Assembly: GCA_944363715.1 (NCBI GenBank)
Contig: CALVUX010000005.1
Coordinates: 18,400 to 82,399, forward strand
Direction: 5' to 3'
DNA length: 64,000 bases
Source of the DNA: an uncultured Bacilli bacterium
Lineage (GTDB): Bacteria; Bacillota_I; Bacilli_A; RF39; UBA660
Part shown: positions 9,369 through 17,854 of the stretch, piece by piece
Numbering within the stretch: the stretch's first letter is position 1
How the letters are laid out: each line of letters opens with the position of its first letter
Translations under genes and position numbers: made by a program
The notes under the pieces: generated by a model
What the model was told of the DNA's origin: nothing
The model's input: the letters and a program-made list of their open reading frames with translations, nothing else
Database searches by the model: none

Positions 9369-9390
9369 ATATTTAATGGAGGAAGTTTCT

Positions 9391-10245
9391 ATGTTAAACA
9401 ATTGGATATTTTGGGTTATTTTGTATTTAATATTTGCAGTTATTTTTTCGCAAACTTTTAAGAAAGCTAATAGAGGAATGGAAGATGCAGGGGCTTTGAC
9501 TATTCTATTAGAATCATTTACAGCTTTGTTTGCACTTTTATTTTTACCGTTATTTGATTTTAAAGTTTCTAATGACATTAATATTTATATTACTCTAGGA
9601 ATTGTTATGATAATTTATGCAGTTACTGATAGATTAAATATTGAGGCAAGATATGGATTAGAACCATCTACTTTTAGTATGTTAAAGCAATTATCTACAG
9701 TATTTTTAGTAATTTTGGGAATTATATTTTTAGGTGAAGATATCTTACTTAATCAGATAATTGGTGGAGTATTAATTATTACTTCTAATATTTTATTGGC
9801 AGTTGATAAAGACGGCAAATTTTCTTTTAATAAGTACTTTATTATGTCATTTATCTCTAATTTTCTTTTTGCTATTGCTATGCTTATTAATGTTAATATA
9901 TCTAGTGAGTTTAATTTAGCTTTATATACAATATTTACAGTTAGTGTTCCTGCTATTTTAATATTTATATTCGGAAGATATAATTTTAAAAAATTAAAGC
10001 ATGAATTTAAGTTATATGATAAGAAAAAATTTTTATTAGCTTCTTTCTCTTGGACTGTTATGTTAATTTCTTCTGTTAGAGCTTATCAATTAGAAAGTGT
10101 TAGTGTTGTTGCTCCTCTTTTGACTTTAACAGTAATTTTAAATGTTATTTATGAGTTTTTAATTAATAAAAATAGAAAGACTCTTATTACTAAGTTAATA
10201 CTTGGTAGTTTAATAGTTATAGGTGTTATACTAATTAAAATGTAA
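9391..10245 (+). CDS. EamA/DMT-superfamily transporter
   Basis: This is a multi-pass membrane protein of the drug/metabolite transporter superfamily. I take the ATG at 9391, preceded by GGAGGAAGTTTCT, giving 284 residues. About ten hydrophobic segments are visible in two repeats. The end of the first repeat shows the EamA-like pattern FLGEDILLNQIIGGVLIITSNILLA and the C-terminal one ends LITKLILGSLIVIGVILIKM. Such proteins export or import small metabolites, and the substrate is not predictable. The gene has its own promoter and precedes the broken ABC operon in the same direction. Confidence 0.82.
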   Translation: MLNNWIFWVILYLIFAVIFSQTFKKANRGMEDAGALTILLESFTALFALLFLPLFDFKVSNDINIYITLGIVMIIYAVTDRLNIEARYGLEPSTFSMLKQLSTVFLVILGIIFLGEDILLNQIIGGVLIITSNILLAVDKDGKFSFNKYFIMSFISNFLFAIAMLINVNISSEFNLALYTIFTVSVPAILIFIFGRYNFKKLKHEFKLYDKKKFLLASFSWTVMLISSVRAYQLESVSVVAPLLTLTVILNVIYEFLINKNRKTLITKLILGSLIVIGVILIKM

Positions 10246-10319
10246 TAATAAATCCTCTTAATAGTAGCCGATAGTAATTATTTACATATAATACTTTGAA
10301 CTGAAAGGAGGATTTTAGT

Positions 10320-10766
10320 TTGAAAAAAACAATTGTTTATATTGTTGTTATTTTAGTTATTTTTGCTTTAGCTTGTGCTGTGTTATTTAACTTTAATAAT
10401 AAGAGTGATGATAATGATGAATTAGAGACTGTAAGACTTGCTGAGGTTGCTCATTCTATTTTCTATGCACCTATGTATGTAGCGATTGAAGAAGGTTATT
10501 TTGAAGAAGTTGGAATTGATATTGAACTTAGTCTTGCAAATGGTGCAGATAAAGTAAGTGCTGCTGTTTTATCAGGTGATGCTGATGTTGGTTTTGCAGG
10601 AAGTGAAGCGACTATTTATGTGTATAATGGTGGTGAGAAAGATTATCTTAAGACTTTTGCAAGATTAACTCAAAAAGATGGTTCATTTATTGTAGCGAGA
10701 GAAGATATTAAAGATTTTACACTTGATGATTTAGTTGGTAAGACCATAATTGGTGGTAGAGCAGGT
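10320..10766 (+). pseudogene. NitT/TauT-type ABC substrate-binding protein, 5' part (split by element 1)
   Basis: This is the first 149 codons of a binding protein of the NMT1/SsuA/ThiY kind. It starts at a TTG at 10320 behind GAAAGGAGGATTTTAG. Residues 1-25 are a hydrophobic signal or anchor with ALAC, a weak lipobox. The mature part shows YAPMYVAIEEGYFEEVGIDIEL and ends at DLVGKTIIGGRAG. Foreign sequence adds seven codons and a stop at 10787. The 3' part resumes at 13784, and joining the two gives an uninterrupted 330-residue protein through the family's GGMPEMTLEWAL stretch. The substrate is unknown; pyrimidine precursor, sulfonate or riboflavin-like ligands are possible in this family. 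Confidence 0.9.
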
Positions 10767-10788
10767 CATCGTATGTTAAACTTATAAT
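10767..10788 (+). repeat. Left terminal inverted repeat of element 1
   Basis: The left end reads CATCGT, AT, then GTTAAACTTATAAT. The reverse complement of 13758-13779 is the same except for TA in place of AT. The repeats directly border the AGGT core, as paired half-sites of a recombinase attP site would. Confidence 0.85.
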
Positions 10789-10821
10789 GTTTTTCCTTGA
10801 ATTAAAAGAAACCTATTTAAT

Positions 10822-12012
10822 TTAGGCTTCTTCAATTATTTTCTTTAATTTATTTATTTGTCTTTGCAATATGACACATAGTCTATATATTCTTTTATCA
10901 GAAATATGGGTAATGTGCTGATATTCATGAAGTAAGTTGTCAAAGCACTCTGGAATATCATCTAATTTAGATACATCTATTCTTTTTATATTTCTTACTA
11001 CTTTAATAATTTCATCAAATGGTTTTACCTCGTAGAAAAATCTTCCATTTCCTGATATGATTACTTCATTTTCATCATAATATGGAATGTTTAAAGCCAT
11101 ACCATTATCAAATATAGGAGCGACATCTAACCATTTTAGGGTATTAACATCTCTTATAATACCAAAATTATTTAAGTGTCTATCTTCATTCATTATGAGA
11201 AAATCTAAGATATACATATTTTCTACTTTTTCTCTAGCATTTTCAATTCCTTTTTCTTCTAACTTTTTTATATATTCTTCATAGTCATCTGTATTATCAT
11301 GCCTTTTCATATCATTTCTTATTTGATAAGCTGTAATAAGTTCGGTATCTTTATTTATAAAACAAGGACATTTAGATACTACAGTATCTTTATATACATC
11401 TAAAGTATATGGTACATGATTAAAATCTAGTCTATCACATATCATAGATGCTAGGACTTCATTAAATGGTTGTAATATTTCATTTTTATAGCCAGACTTA
11501 AGTAAATATCTTGTACCATCTTCAATTATCCAAGCTTTTTTTAACATACCATCAGTAGTATTATTAGGTGTTTTTAAAGATTCTTTACTTGTTATTATTC
11601 TACTGTTTTTAGATAAAGAAGCTGCCAGAAATTCGGTATAATCAAAATCATTATCAAAAAAATTAATATCATCATATTTTATATTACTATCATAAGGCTT
11701 TAACCAATACTGGTCTGATAAAGATAAACCGAAAGCTTTATCTAATAGTTCAGTTGGGGCACTTATATCTAGACGATGTAATAATAAATCTAATTTATCA
11801 CGCCAATTAGGTATACCTCTTCCTCTAAACCACTCTGATAGATTTGTTCTAAATGGAGTATCATTGATATCATCTTTAATATAAAAACTCTTTAAAATAT
11901 AGGGAGCATAATCAATATTTTTAACTTCTATAATTCTATCAAAAAACTTAGAAACTGTATTATATTCTGCAACTAATACTTCTGTATTTTTATTCATTAA
12001 AATACATTTCAT
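10822..12012 (-). CDS. HipA-like kinase-domain protein (cargo of element 1)
   Basis: The 396-residue protein has a C-terminal HipA/phosphatidylinositol-kinase-like fold. Visible motifs are YLLKSGYKNEILQPFNEVLASMI (nucleotide-binding lobe), the catalytic-loop-like FLIMNEDRHLNNFGIIRD, and the metal-binding DVAPIFDNGMAL. The N-terminal ~150 residues differ from E. coli HipA. I choose the ATG at 12012 after AGAAGGTG; a GTG two codons upstream is the alternative. HipA kinases phosphorylate tRNA synthetases or other targets and usually pair with a HipB antitoxin. No HipB-like gene lies in the element. It is therefore either a solitary kinase or controlled in another way. Confidence 0.75.
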   Translation of the reverse strand: MKCILMNKNTEVLVAEYNTVSKFFDRIIEVKNIDYAPYILKSFYIKDDINDTPFRTNLSEWFRGRGIPNWRDKLDLLLHRLDISAPTELLDKAFGLSLSDQYWLKPYDSNIKYDDINFFDNDFDYTEFLAASLSKNSRIITSKESLKTPNNTTDGMLKKAWIIEDGTRYLLKSGYKNEILQPFNEVLASMICDRLDFNHVPYTLDVYKDTVVSKCPCFINKDTELITAYQIRNDMKRHDNTDDYEEYIKKLEEKGIENAREKVENMYILDFLIMNEDRHLNNFGIIRDVNTLKWLDVAPIFDNGMALNIPYYDENEVIISGNGRFFYEVKPFDEIIKVVRNIKRIDVSKLDDIPECFDNLLHEYQHITHISDKRIYRLCVILQRQINKLKKIIEEA

Positions 12013-12072
12013 AACCACACCTTCTTCCTAATGCAATATGTATTATTATACCATATTTCCTTATATTTTTCA

Positions 12073-13626
12073 TTAATATAGCTTAAATTTATAGTGGATT
12101 TCTATAGTTTTATCTTCACTTATAAGTATCTTATTAATTAAGTTTACTAGTAAGGCTCTAGTTGGTTTTTCTAAGGCTAGATATTCATTTATCTTTTCTA
12201 ATATATCTTTATTTGCATCTGCTTTATCAAGATTCGTACTTTCTTTTTCAATAGATTCTATCCTTTTTTTCCAAGAGATTATTTCATCTTTATATTTAGT
12301 GGTTAGGCGATTAAACATCTCTATATCAATATTACCATTTAACTTATCTTCATATACTTTGTCTATATAGGAGTTATTAATTTTAATCTTTTTTTCTAAT
12401 ATACTAATTTCATCTTGTTTTTTAACTTTACTATCATTTTTCTTTCTAGCTTCTTCTATCCTTTCTTTAAAGGTAGTGCTATCGACATACTCCTTACACA
12501 TTTTTCTAATCTCCTCTAAAACGAGATTTTCTAGTTTTTTATAATTAAGGCTATGAGGAGTACATAAACCATATTTAGAATGGGCTGTATAATAAGAACA
12601 ATGACAGTAGTATCTTTTACCATCACTACTTTTATTTATTCCTATTTTATGATTACACTCCCTACATACCATAAAACCAGAAAGTAACATAATATTATTG
12701 CCGGTAGGTTTATTTTTGTTTTTCTTTAATAATTCTCCTACTGTATCAAATATTTTTTTATCAATAATCGCTTCATGAGTATTTTCTTTTATTATCCATT
12801 CCTCTTTAGGGGTTCTAATTTCTTTTTTAGACTTATAATTTAACTTTTTTCTTCTTCCTTGAGTCATATTACCAATATATGTTTCATTAGTAAGCATTTC
12901 TTCAATAGTCCTAGGACACCATAGGTTATAGGTAGGATTATTTATATTACGATTTAGATTAGCATAAACACTAGGAGTAGGAATATGTTCTTTTGAGAAG
13001 ATATCTGCTATTTGTCTTGGGCTTTTGCCGGTGTATGCTAAAAAAAATATTTTCTTAATAATTGGTCTAATATTTTCATCAACTATTAATTTATGTTTAT
13101 CATTAGGGTCTTTTAAATAACCATAAGGGGCTTTAAAACCTAAGAACTCTCCTCTTTCCTTTTTGGATTTCAAAACTTTTCTAATCTTTTTAGATGTATC
13201 TTTTAAATAGTAATCATTAAACATTAACTTAAATTGTAAAAACTCTAAACCTGGTGTTTCATGGAGAGTATCAATATCATCGTTTATGGCAATATATCTT
13301 ATACCTTTCTCAGGAAATATTCTTTCAATATACTCCCCCATAGAGATATAGTCTCTTCCCATACGAGATAAATCTTTAGTTATAATAGTATTAACTTTAT
13401 TATTTTCTAAATCTTTAATTAATCTTTTCCAAGAAGGTCTATCAAAATTAGAACCAGTAAAACCATCATCAACATATTCATCTATATAAACTAATTTTTC
13501 TTCTGTTTTCTCTAAAAATATATGTAATAAATCTCTTTGATTTGTGATACTTTCACTTTCTAAGTTGTCACCATCTTCACGAGATAATCTAATATATAAA
13601 GCGACATTAAATGTTTTACTTTTCAT
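12073..13626 (-). CDS. Large serine recombinase (element 1)
   Basis: This site-specific recombinase should integrate and excise element 1. From the ATG at 13626 the protein has 517 residues. The N-terminal resolvase domain has ALYIRLSRED with catalytic Ser15, DDGFTGSNFDRPSW and SRMGRDYISMG. The recombinase domain starts near residue 165 with APYGY. A zinc ribbon with CRECNHKIG and YYCHC follows, then a Lys/Glu-rich coiled coil and a C-terminal ALLVNLINKI segment. It is transcribed inward from the right end of the element. Its start overlaps a 33-codon ORF, so the two are probably translationally coupled. Confidence 0.95.
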   Translation of the reverse strand: MKSKTFNVALYIRLSREDGDNLESESITNQRDLLHIFLEKTEEKLVYIDEYVDDGFTGSNFDRPSWKRLIKDLENNKVNTIITKDLSRMGRDYISMGEYIERIFPEKGIRYIAINDDIDTLHETPGLEFLQFKLMFNDYYLKDTSKKIRKVLKSKKERGEFLGFKAPYGYLKDPNDKHKLIVDENIRPIIKKIFFLAYTGKSPRQIADIFSKEHIPTPSVYANLNRNINNPTYNLWCPRTIEEMLTNETYIGNMTQGRRKKLNYKSKKEIRTPKEEWIIKENTHEAIIDKKIFDTVGELLKKNKNKPTGNNIMLLSGFMVCRECNHKIGINKSSDGKRYYCHCSYYTAHSKYGLCTPHSLNYKKLENLVLEEIRKMCKEYVDSTTFKERIEEARKKNDSKVKKQDEISILEKKIKINNSYIDKVYEDKLNGNIDIEMFNRLTTKYKDEIISWKKRIESIEKESTNLDKADANKDILEKINEYLALEKPTRALLVNLINKILISEDKTIEIHYKFKLY

Positions 13627-13717
13627 ATTCACTTTCCATATAATAGTCTATTAAAAACTCTTCTATTATTTGTTGTAATGTCTTTCCATTTTCATTAAAT
13701 ATATTTACAATTTTCAA
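13616..13717 (-). CDS. Small 33-aa ORF coupled to the element 1 recombinase
   Basis: A TTG at 13717 is preceded at good distance by AGGTGG and opens a 33-codon frame. The peptide contains VNIFNENGKTLQQIIEEFL and a Tyr/Glu-rich tail. Its stop overlaps the recombinase start by 11 bases. It is acidic and looks helical. No family is assigned. Position, ribosome binding site and overlap suggest a real gene, and a recombination accessory role is an inference. Element 2 has a similarly placed 39-codon ORF. Confidence 0.55.
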   Translation of the reverse strand: MKIVNIFNENGKTLQQIIEEFLIDYYMESEYEK

Positions 13718-13757
13718 TTTAACCACCTACTTAATTTTATGTATTTAGATTAAATAT

Positions 13758-13779
13758 ATTATAAGTTTAACTAACGATG
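13758..13779 (-). repeat. Right terminal inverted repeat of element 1
   Basis: This is the inverted copy of 10767-10788 with 20 of 22 positions identical, immediately left of the AGGT core. It lies upstream of the recombinase and its small ORF. Confidence 0.85.
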
Positions 13780-13783
13780 AGGT

Positions 13784-14329
13784 GGTATGCCTGAGATGAC
13801 TCTTGAATGGGCTTTAAGCGATGCTGGAATTGACCCTAAGAAGGATGTTAATATTGATACTTCTGTAGCATTTTCTGCTATGAGTAGTGCTTTCATTGGA
13901 GGGACAGGTGACTTTGTCGCTTTGTTTGAACCTAATGCTTTAGAGTTAGAAAAAGAAGGTTATGGTTATGTTGTTGCAAGTTTAGGTGAACTTGGTGGTG
14001 TTGTTCCTTATACTGCTTTCTTTGCTAGAGATAGTTATTTAAATGAGAATAAAGAACTAATCGATAACTTTGAGAAAGCGATTCAAAAGGGAATAGACTT
14101 TGTTTATAATAGTTCTGATAAAGAAGTTGCTAAAGCGATAGTAGATCAATTTCCTGATACATCAATTGATGATTTAACAAAGATTGTAAAACGTTATAGA
14201 TCTATTGATGCATGGTCTAAAACAACTGAATTTACCGAAGAAGAATTTGACCACTTACAAGATATTATGATTAATGCAGGAGAATTAGATAGTAAAGTTC
14301 CATTTAGTGACTTGATGTATGAAAACTAA
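13784..14329 (+). pseudogene. ABC substrate-binding protein, 3' part
   Basis: This is the C-terminal 181 codons of the binding protein, continuing directly from residue 149 of the part at 10320. The join gives GGRAG-GMPEMTLEWALSDAG, the family's hinge region. It contains SSAFIGGTGDFVALFEPNALELEKEG and a helical C-terminus. An internal ATG at 13787 has GAGGTGGT just upstream, so a separate C-terminal polypeptide might be translated, but it would lack the signal and one lobe. The stop overlaps the start of the ATPase gene. Confidence 0.9.
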
Positions 14330-14739
14330 TATATTAGAAATTACACATTTATCTAAAAATTATCAAGATAAAAGTGGTGAAATAGAAGCGATTAAAGATA
14401 TTAATCTTAGTGTTAATGAGGGAGAGTTTATTGTAATAGTAGGACCTAGTGGATGTGGTAAAAGTACACTGTTATCAATACTTGCTAATTTAGAGACTAA
14501 ATCAGGAGGTAATATAAAGTTTTCTAAAGATGATATAAAGCTTGGTTATATGCTTCAAAAAGATAGTTTATTTCCTTGGCTTAATATTTTAGATAACTGT
14601 CTTTTGGGTCTTAAATTAAAAGGCAAAGTAAGTATGGAAGATAAAGCTTATGTCTTAAAGCTTCTTGATACTTATGGATTAAGTGAGTTTATTGATAAGT
14701 TTCCTAGAAGTTTATCTGGTGGTATGAGACAAAGAGTTG
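14319..14739 (+). pseudogene. NitT/TauT-type ABC ATPase, 5' part (split by element 2)
   Basis: These 140 codons carry Walker A (VGPSGCGKSTLL), the Q-loop (GYMLQKDSLFPWL) and the signature motif LSGGMRQRV, then run into element 2 and stop at 14744. The Walker B, D- and H-loops lie on the other side at 24307-24638. The gene overlaps the binding-protein stop by 11 bases, which is normal operon packing. In this state the ATPase cannot work, as the ATP-hydrolysis half is missing. Confidence 0.93.
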
Positions 14740-14740
14740 G

Positions 14741-14760
14741 TTGAATGTTGTTAAGACACA
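14741..14760 (+). repeat. Left terminal inverted repeat of element 2
   Basis: The left end reads TTGAAT, G, TTGTTAAG, A, CACA. The reverse complement of 24280-24299 is identical except at the two single positions set apart. The repeat stands one base from the AGTTG core. Confidence 0.82.
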
Positions 14761-14790
14761 AAAAGAACCTAGTAAAAATTAATTACTAAG

Positions 14791-15309
14791 TTATTTATAT
14801 TCTTCAAATATATCTATATCTCTATTACCAAATTCTCTTGTATATTCATCTTTACAATTTTCTTTATACCAAGATACTTTATAATATATTTTTTCTTTAA
14901 CTTTATCTATATTGATATTAGAGTTTTTTTCGATAGCAAGTAAGACAGGTATAATATCATTACCACAGATACAAATATCATAATTAACAATACGTTCTCT
15001 TCCATATGATGTTTTTTCTTTCTTTAGTTTTTCTTTATATGATATATATAAATAATCATCTTTAAATATATGATTTTCTAAAAAATATGTATAGTCTATA
15101 TCAACAACTCCACTTGTTTTTAAATATCCTGTCATATATCGTATAGTGCCACTCCTAAATTCAATATAATCATCTGGAAGATCTTCTTTTTTTATTTTTG
15201 TCTTATACATTGCCTTAGAATATAAATATTCATTGTTAGTATCAACACTTCTTATACAACCTTTACCAAATTTCCCTTTGGTATAAAGGAATGAATTTAA
15301 TCTTTTCAT
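14791..15309 (-). CDS. Unknown protein, element 2
   Basis: No family is recognised. The ATG at 15309 follows GAGGAGGTAACAAAT, which is far better than any upstream start, giving 172 residues. The protein is soluble, rich in Lys, Tyr and Asp, and appears mixed alpha/beta, with FGKGCIRSVDTNNEYLYSKA near the N-terminus and YDICICGNDIIPVLLAIEKN past the middle. It is the leftmost gene of element 2, and a hairpin followed by T-rich sequence at its 3' end (14770-14792) may terminate it. Confidence 0.7.
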   Translation of the reverse strand: MKRLNSFLYTKGKFGKGCIRSVDTNNEYLYSKAMYKTKIKKEDLPDDYIEFRSGTIRYMTGYLKTSGVVDIDYTYFLENHIFKDDYLYISYKEKLKKEKTSYGRERIVNYDICICGNDIIPVLLAIEKNSNINIDKVKEKIYYKVSWYKENCKDEYTREFGNRDIDIFEEYK

Positions 15310-15400
15310 ATTTGTTACCTCCTCATTTGATATAACAGTATCACTAAAGTAACTTAATGTCAAGCAGTTTTATTTTACTCATAACAAAAAAAGAAATAGA

Positions 15401-15622
15401 CTAATATCTACTTCTATGTTTTATTCTTTTTACTCTAACATGTGTATTACTAGCTGTATCAGTATTTCCTTGATTCAAAAATGCAGGATTTACTTTATAC
15501 ATGTCTAATTCTACTTTGTCTGAATGTTCCATTTTCCTTTTTATATCTTTATCATATTCTGCCATATTATGATTAATATTTTCTAATATTATGTTAAGTT
15601 CTTCCTGTGTAAGTTTTCCCAT
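15401..15622 (-). CDS. Small unknown protein, element 2
   Basis: The ATG has GAGGAGGTACATT directly upstream. The 73-residue protein has a charged helical N-terminal half (LTQEELNIILENINHNMAEY) and a basic tail VRVKRIKHRSRY. No family is recognised. It lies downstream of the copA gene in the same direction. Confidence 0.65.
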   Translation of the reverse strand: MGKLTQEELNIILENINHNMAEYDKDIKRKMEHSDKVELDMYKVNPAFLNQGNTDTASNTHVRVKRIKHRSRY

Positions 15623-15671
15623 AATGTACCTCCTCTGCCTATTAGTTTAACATATAATTTATAATTTGCAA

Positions 15672-17852
15672 TTACAAATTCATCTTACTAAGTCTTAGGG
15701 AGTTTATAACTACAGTTAAACTACTTATAGTCATAGCAATAGAGGCAAACATAGGACTCATACTTATTCCATAGTTTTCTAATAACCCAATTGCGATTGG
15801 TATCATAAGTAAGTTATAAAAGAAAGCCCAGAATAAGTTTTCTTTAATGATGAGATATGCTTTTTTACTTATTTTAATAAGGTCTAAAATATTAGAAATA
15901 TCGTTATTCATAAGGATTACATCAGCTGAGTCCATAGCAACATCTGTTCCATCATTAACACTTATACCAATAGTTGAATTTATTAAAGCAGGTGCATCAT
16001 TTATACCATCTCCTACCATTATTACTTTTTTACCTTTGTTAGTTAAGTCTTTAATAGTACTTGCTTTCTTCTTTGGTAAGACATTAGATATTACTTTAGT
16101 TATACCTAACTCTTCTGCAATTATCTCTGCAGTTACTTCATTATCTCCTGTTAACATAATTACTTCAATATTATTATCTTTAAACCTAGTTATAACATCT
16201 TTTATATTAGATCTAACTGTATCTTTTACACCTATTAGACCAATAACAATACCTTCTTCTATTACATAGATAATACTACAGCCATTATTTATTAAATTAT
16301 TATAGTCTTCTTTATGATTATCTTTTATTTTTAAATCTTTTAATAAAGTGTTATTTCCTAAATAATAAACTTTGTTATTAATACTTGCTTTTATTCCTTT
16401 ACCGTTTATTGTTTTAAAATCAGTTACAACTAACTTCTTTTTAACTTTAAAAGCAGTACTTATTGGATGAGAAGAACTCTTTTCTATATTAGATACAATA
16501 TTAATTAAATCATTATCTTTATAGTTAGAATAATTATATGTCTTATAAATATTTAAAGTTCCATTTGTAAGGGTTCCTGTTTTATCAAAGACAATAGTAT
16601 CAATATCTTTCGCTTTCTCTAAGACTTCACTATTTCTTAAGAATAATCCTTTCTTAGCACATAATCCATTACTTACAACTACAACAAGTGGTACGGCAAG
16701 ACCTAAGGCACAAGGACAAGCGACTACTAAGACTGTTACCATATGAATTAGTGATTCTTCTAGGGGTAGTCCTATAAGTATCTGGATTATAAATGCTAGA
16801 AAAGCGATTAATAAGATAACTGGAACGAAGATACCACTTACTTTGTCGGCAAGACGTTGTATTTTAGTTTTGGTATTAGTGGATTCTACTACTAGTTTTA
16901 CTATTTCTGAGATGGTAGAGTCTTTCCCTATTTTCTTGGCAGTATATTCAATAAGTCCGTCATAACTAATAGAACCGGCGATAACAGTTGCACCTTCTTC
17001 TTTTAAAACTGGGGCACTTTCTCCTGTGATAAAACTTTCATTAACATAGGTTTTACCCTTAGTAACAGTGCCATCAACAGCGATTTTCTCTCCTGCTTTA
17101 CAAATTAATGTATCTCCTACTTCTACTTCATCGATAGTTACTTTTAACTCTTTATCATTCTTTTTAACTATGGCATAAGTTGGAGTTATTTGGACTAGTT
17201 TTCTTATAGCATCTTTAGTTTTATCTTTACTAGAGTCTTCTAATACTCTACCTAGTTTAATAAAGTAAATTACCATACAAGTAGATTCAAAATATAGATT
17301 ATGAAGTAAAGCATTATTTCCTTTTAATATATTTATATAACTATAAAGACTATAGAGAAAACTAAAGATGACACTAAACATTACTAAAGTATCCATATTA
17401 GGCATTTTATGAAGTAAATTCTTTATACCACTTTTAATAATGTCTAATCCATAGATTAAATAAACTAACGTAATTATCAACAGAGTTGTGGATAAAATAA
17501 GAGGATGATTATGATTAAGATATGGGATACTTGGTAAGTTTAACATATCTCCCATAGATATATACATTACAAAGATAATAAGTAAACCTAAGACTATTAG
17601 TTTTATCTTATCAGTTTTGTTAGTAACTTTATCTTCTATTCCTTTGAACTCTCCTAAACTAGTAAAACCTGCTTCTTTAATAAATCTTTCTATATCTTTA
17701 ACAGTTGTATTTTCATAGTAAATAGTAGCGATAGATAAGACTAGATTAACAGTTGCACTAGCAATACCATCTTGTTTGTTTAGATACTTTTCTAGTCCTG
17801 ATGAACAAGCACTGCAAGTCATTCCACCTATTTTTAAAACTATTTTTTTCAT
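15672..17852 (-). CDS. copA: Copper-translocating P1B-type ATPase
   Basis: This 726-residue membrane pump should export Cu(I). It has one N-terminal HMA domain with GMTCSACSSGLEKYL (CxxC at 13-16), TGES in the actuator loop, the Cu-type membrane motif ACPCALGLAVP, the phosphorylation site DKTGTLTNG, the SSSHPIS nucleotide-binding motif and MVGDGINDAPAL. The closing membrane segments carry the MSPMFASIAMTISS pattern typical of IB-1 pumps. It follows the Zn/Cd-type ATPase with a two-base gap, so they share an operon with the ArsR gene at 20312. Confidence 0.95.
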   Translation of the reverse strand: MKKIVLKIGGMTCSACSSGLEKYLNKQDGIASATVNLVLSIATIYYENTTVKDIERFIKEAGFTSLGEFKGIEDKVTNKTDKIKLIVLGLLIIFVMYISMGDMLNLPSIPYLNHNHPLILSTTLLIITLVYLIYGLDIIKSGIKNLLHKMPNMDTLVMFSVIFSFLYSLYSYINILKGNNALLHNLYFESTCMVIYFIKLGRVLEDSSKDKTKDAIRKLVQITPTYAIVKKNDKELKVTIDEVEVGDTLICKAGEKIAVDGTVTKGKTYVNESFITGESAPVLKEEGATVIAGSISYDGLIEYTAKKIGKDSTISEIVKLVVESTNTKTKIQRLADKVSGIFVPVILLIAFLAFIIQILIGLPLEESLIHMVTVLVVACPCALGLAVPLVVVVSNGLCAKKGLFLRNSEVLEKAKDIDTIVFDKTGTLTNGTLNIYKTYNYSNYKDNDLINIVSNIEKSSSHPISTAFKVKKKLVVTDFKTINGKGIKASINNKVYYLGNNTLLKDLKIKDNHKEDYNNLINNGCSIIYVIEEGIVIGLIGVKDTVRSNIKDVITRFKDNNIEVIMLTGDNEVTAEIIAEELGITKVISNVLPKKKASTIKDLTNKGKKVIMVGDGINDAPALINSTIGISVNDGTDVAMDSADVILMNNDISNILDLIKISKKAYLIIKENLFWAFFYNLLMIPIAIGLLENYGISMSPMFASIAMTISSLTVVINSLRLSKMNL

Positions 17853-17854
17853 AA

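Larger units (their letters stand above)
10767..13783. mobile_element. Element 1: 3.0 kb serine-recombinase cassette inserted in the binding-protein gene
   Basis: About 3,017 bp of foreign DNA separate the two halves of the binding-protein gene. AGGT stands at both junctions (10763-10766 and 13780-13783). The ends carry a 22-bp imperfect inverted repeat with 20 matches (10767-10788 and 13758-13779). The cassette encodes a HipA-like kinase, a large serine recombinase and a 33-codon ORF, all on the minus strand. Removing one AGGT copy and the DNA between restores the host reading frame exactly. This fits integration by a large serine recombinase at a short core. Confidence 0.88.

Noticed and set aside
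10246..10319. TPP or other riboswitch before the NMT1-type binding-protein gene
   Set aside because: The gap is about 75 bases and shows no THI-box or other aptamer sequence.
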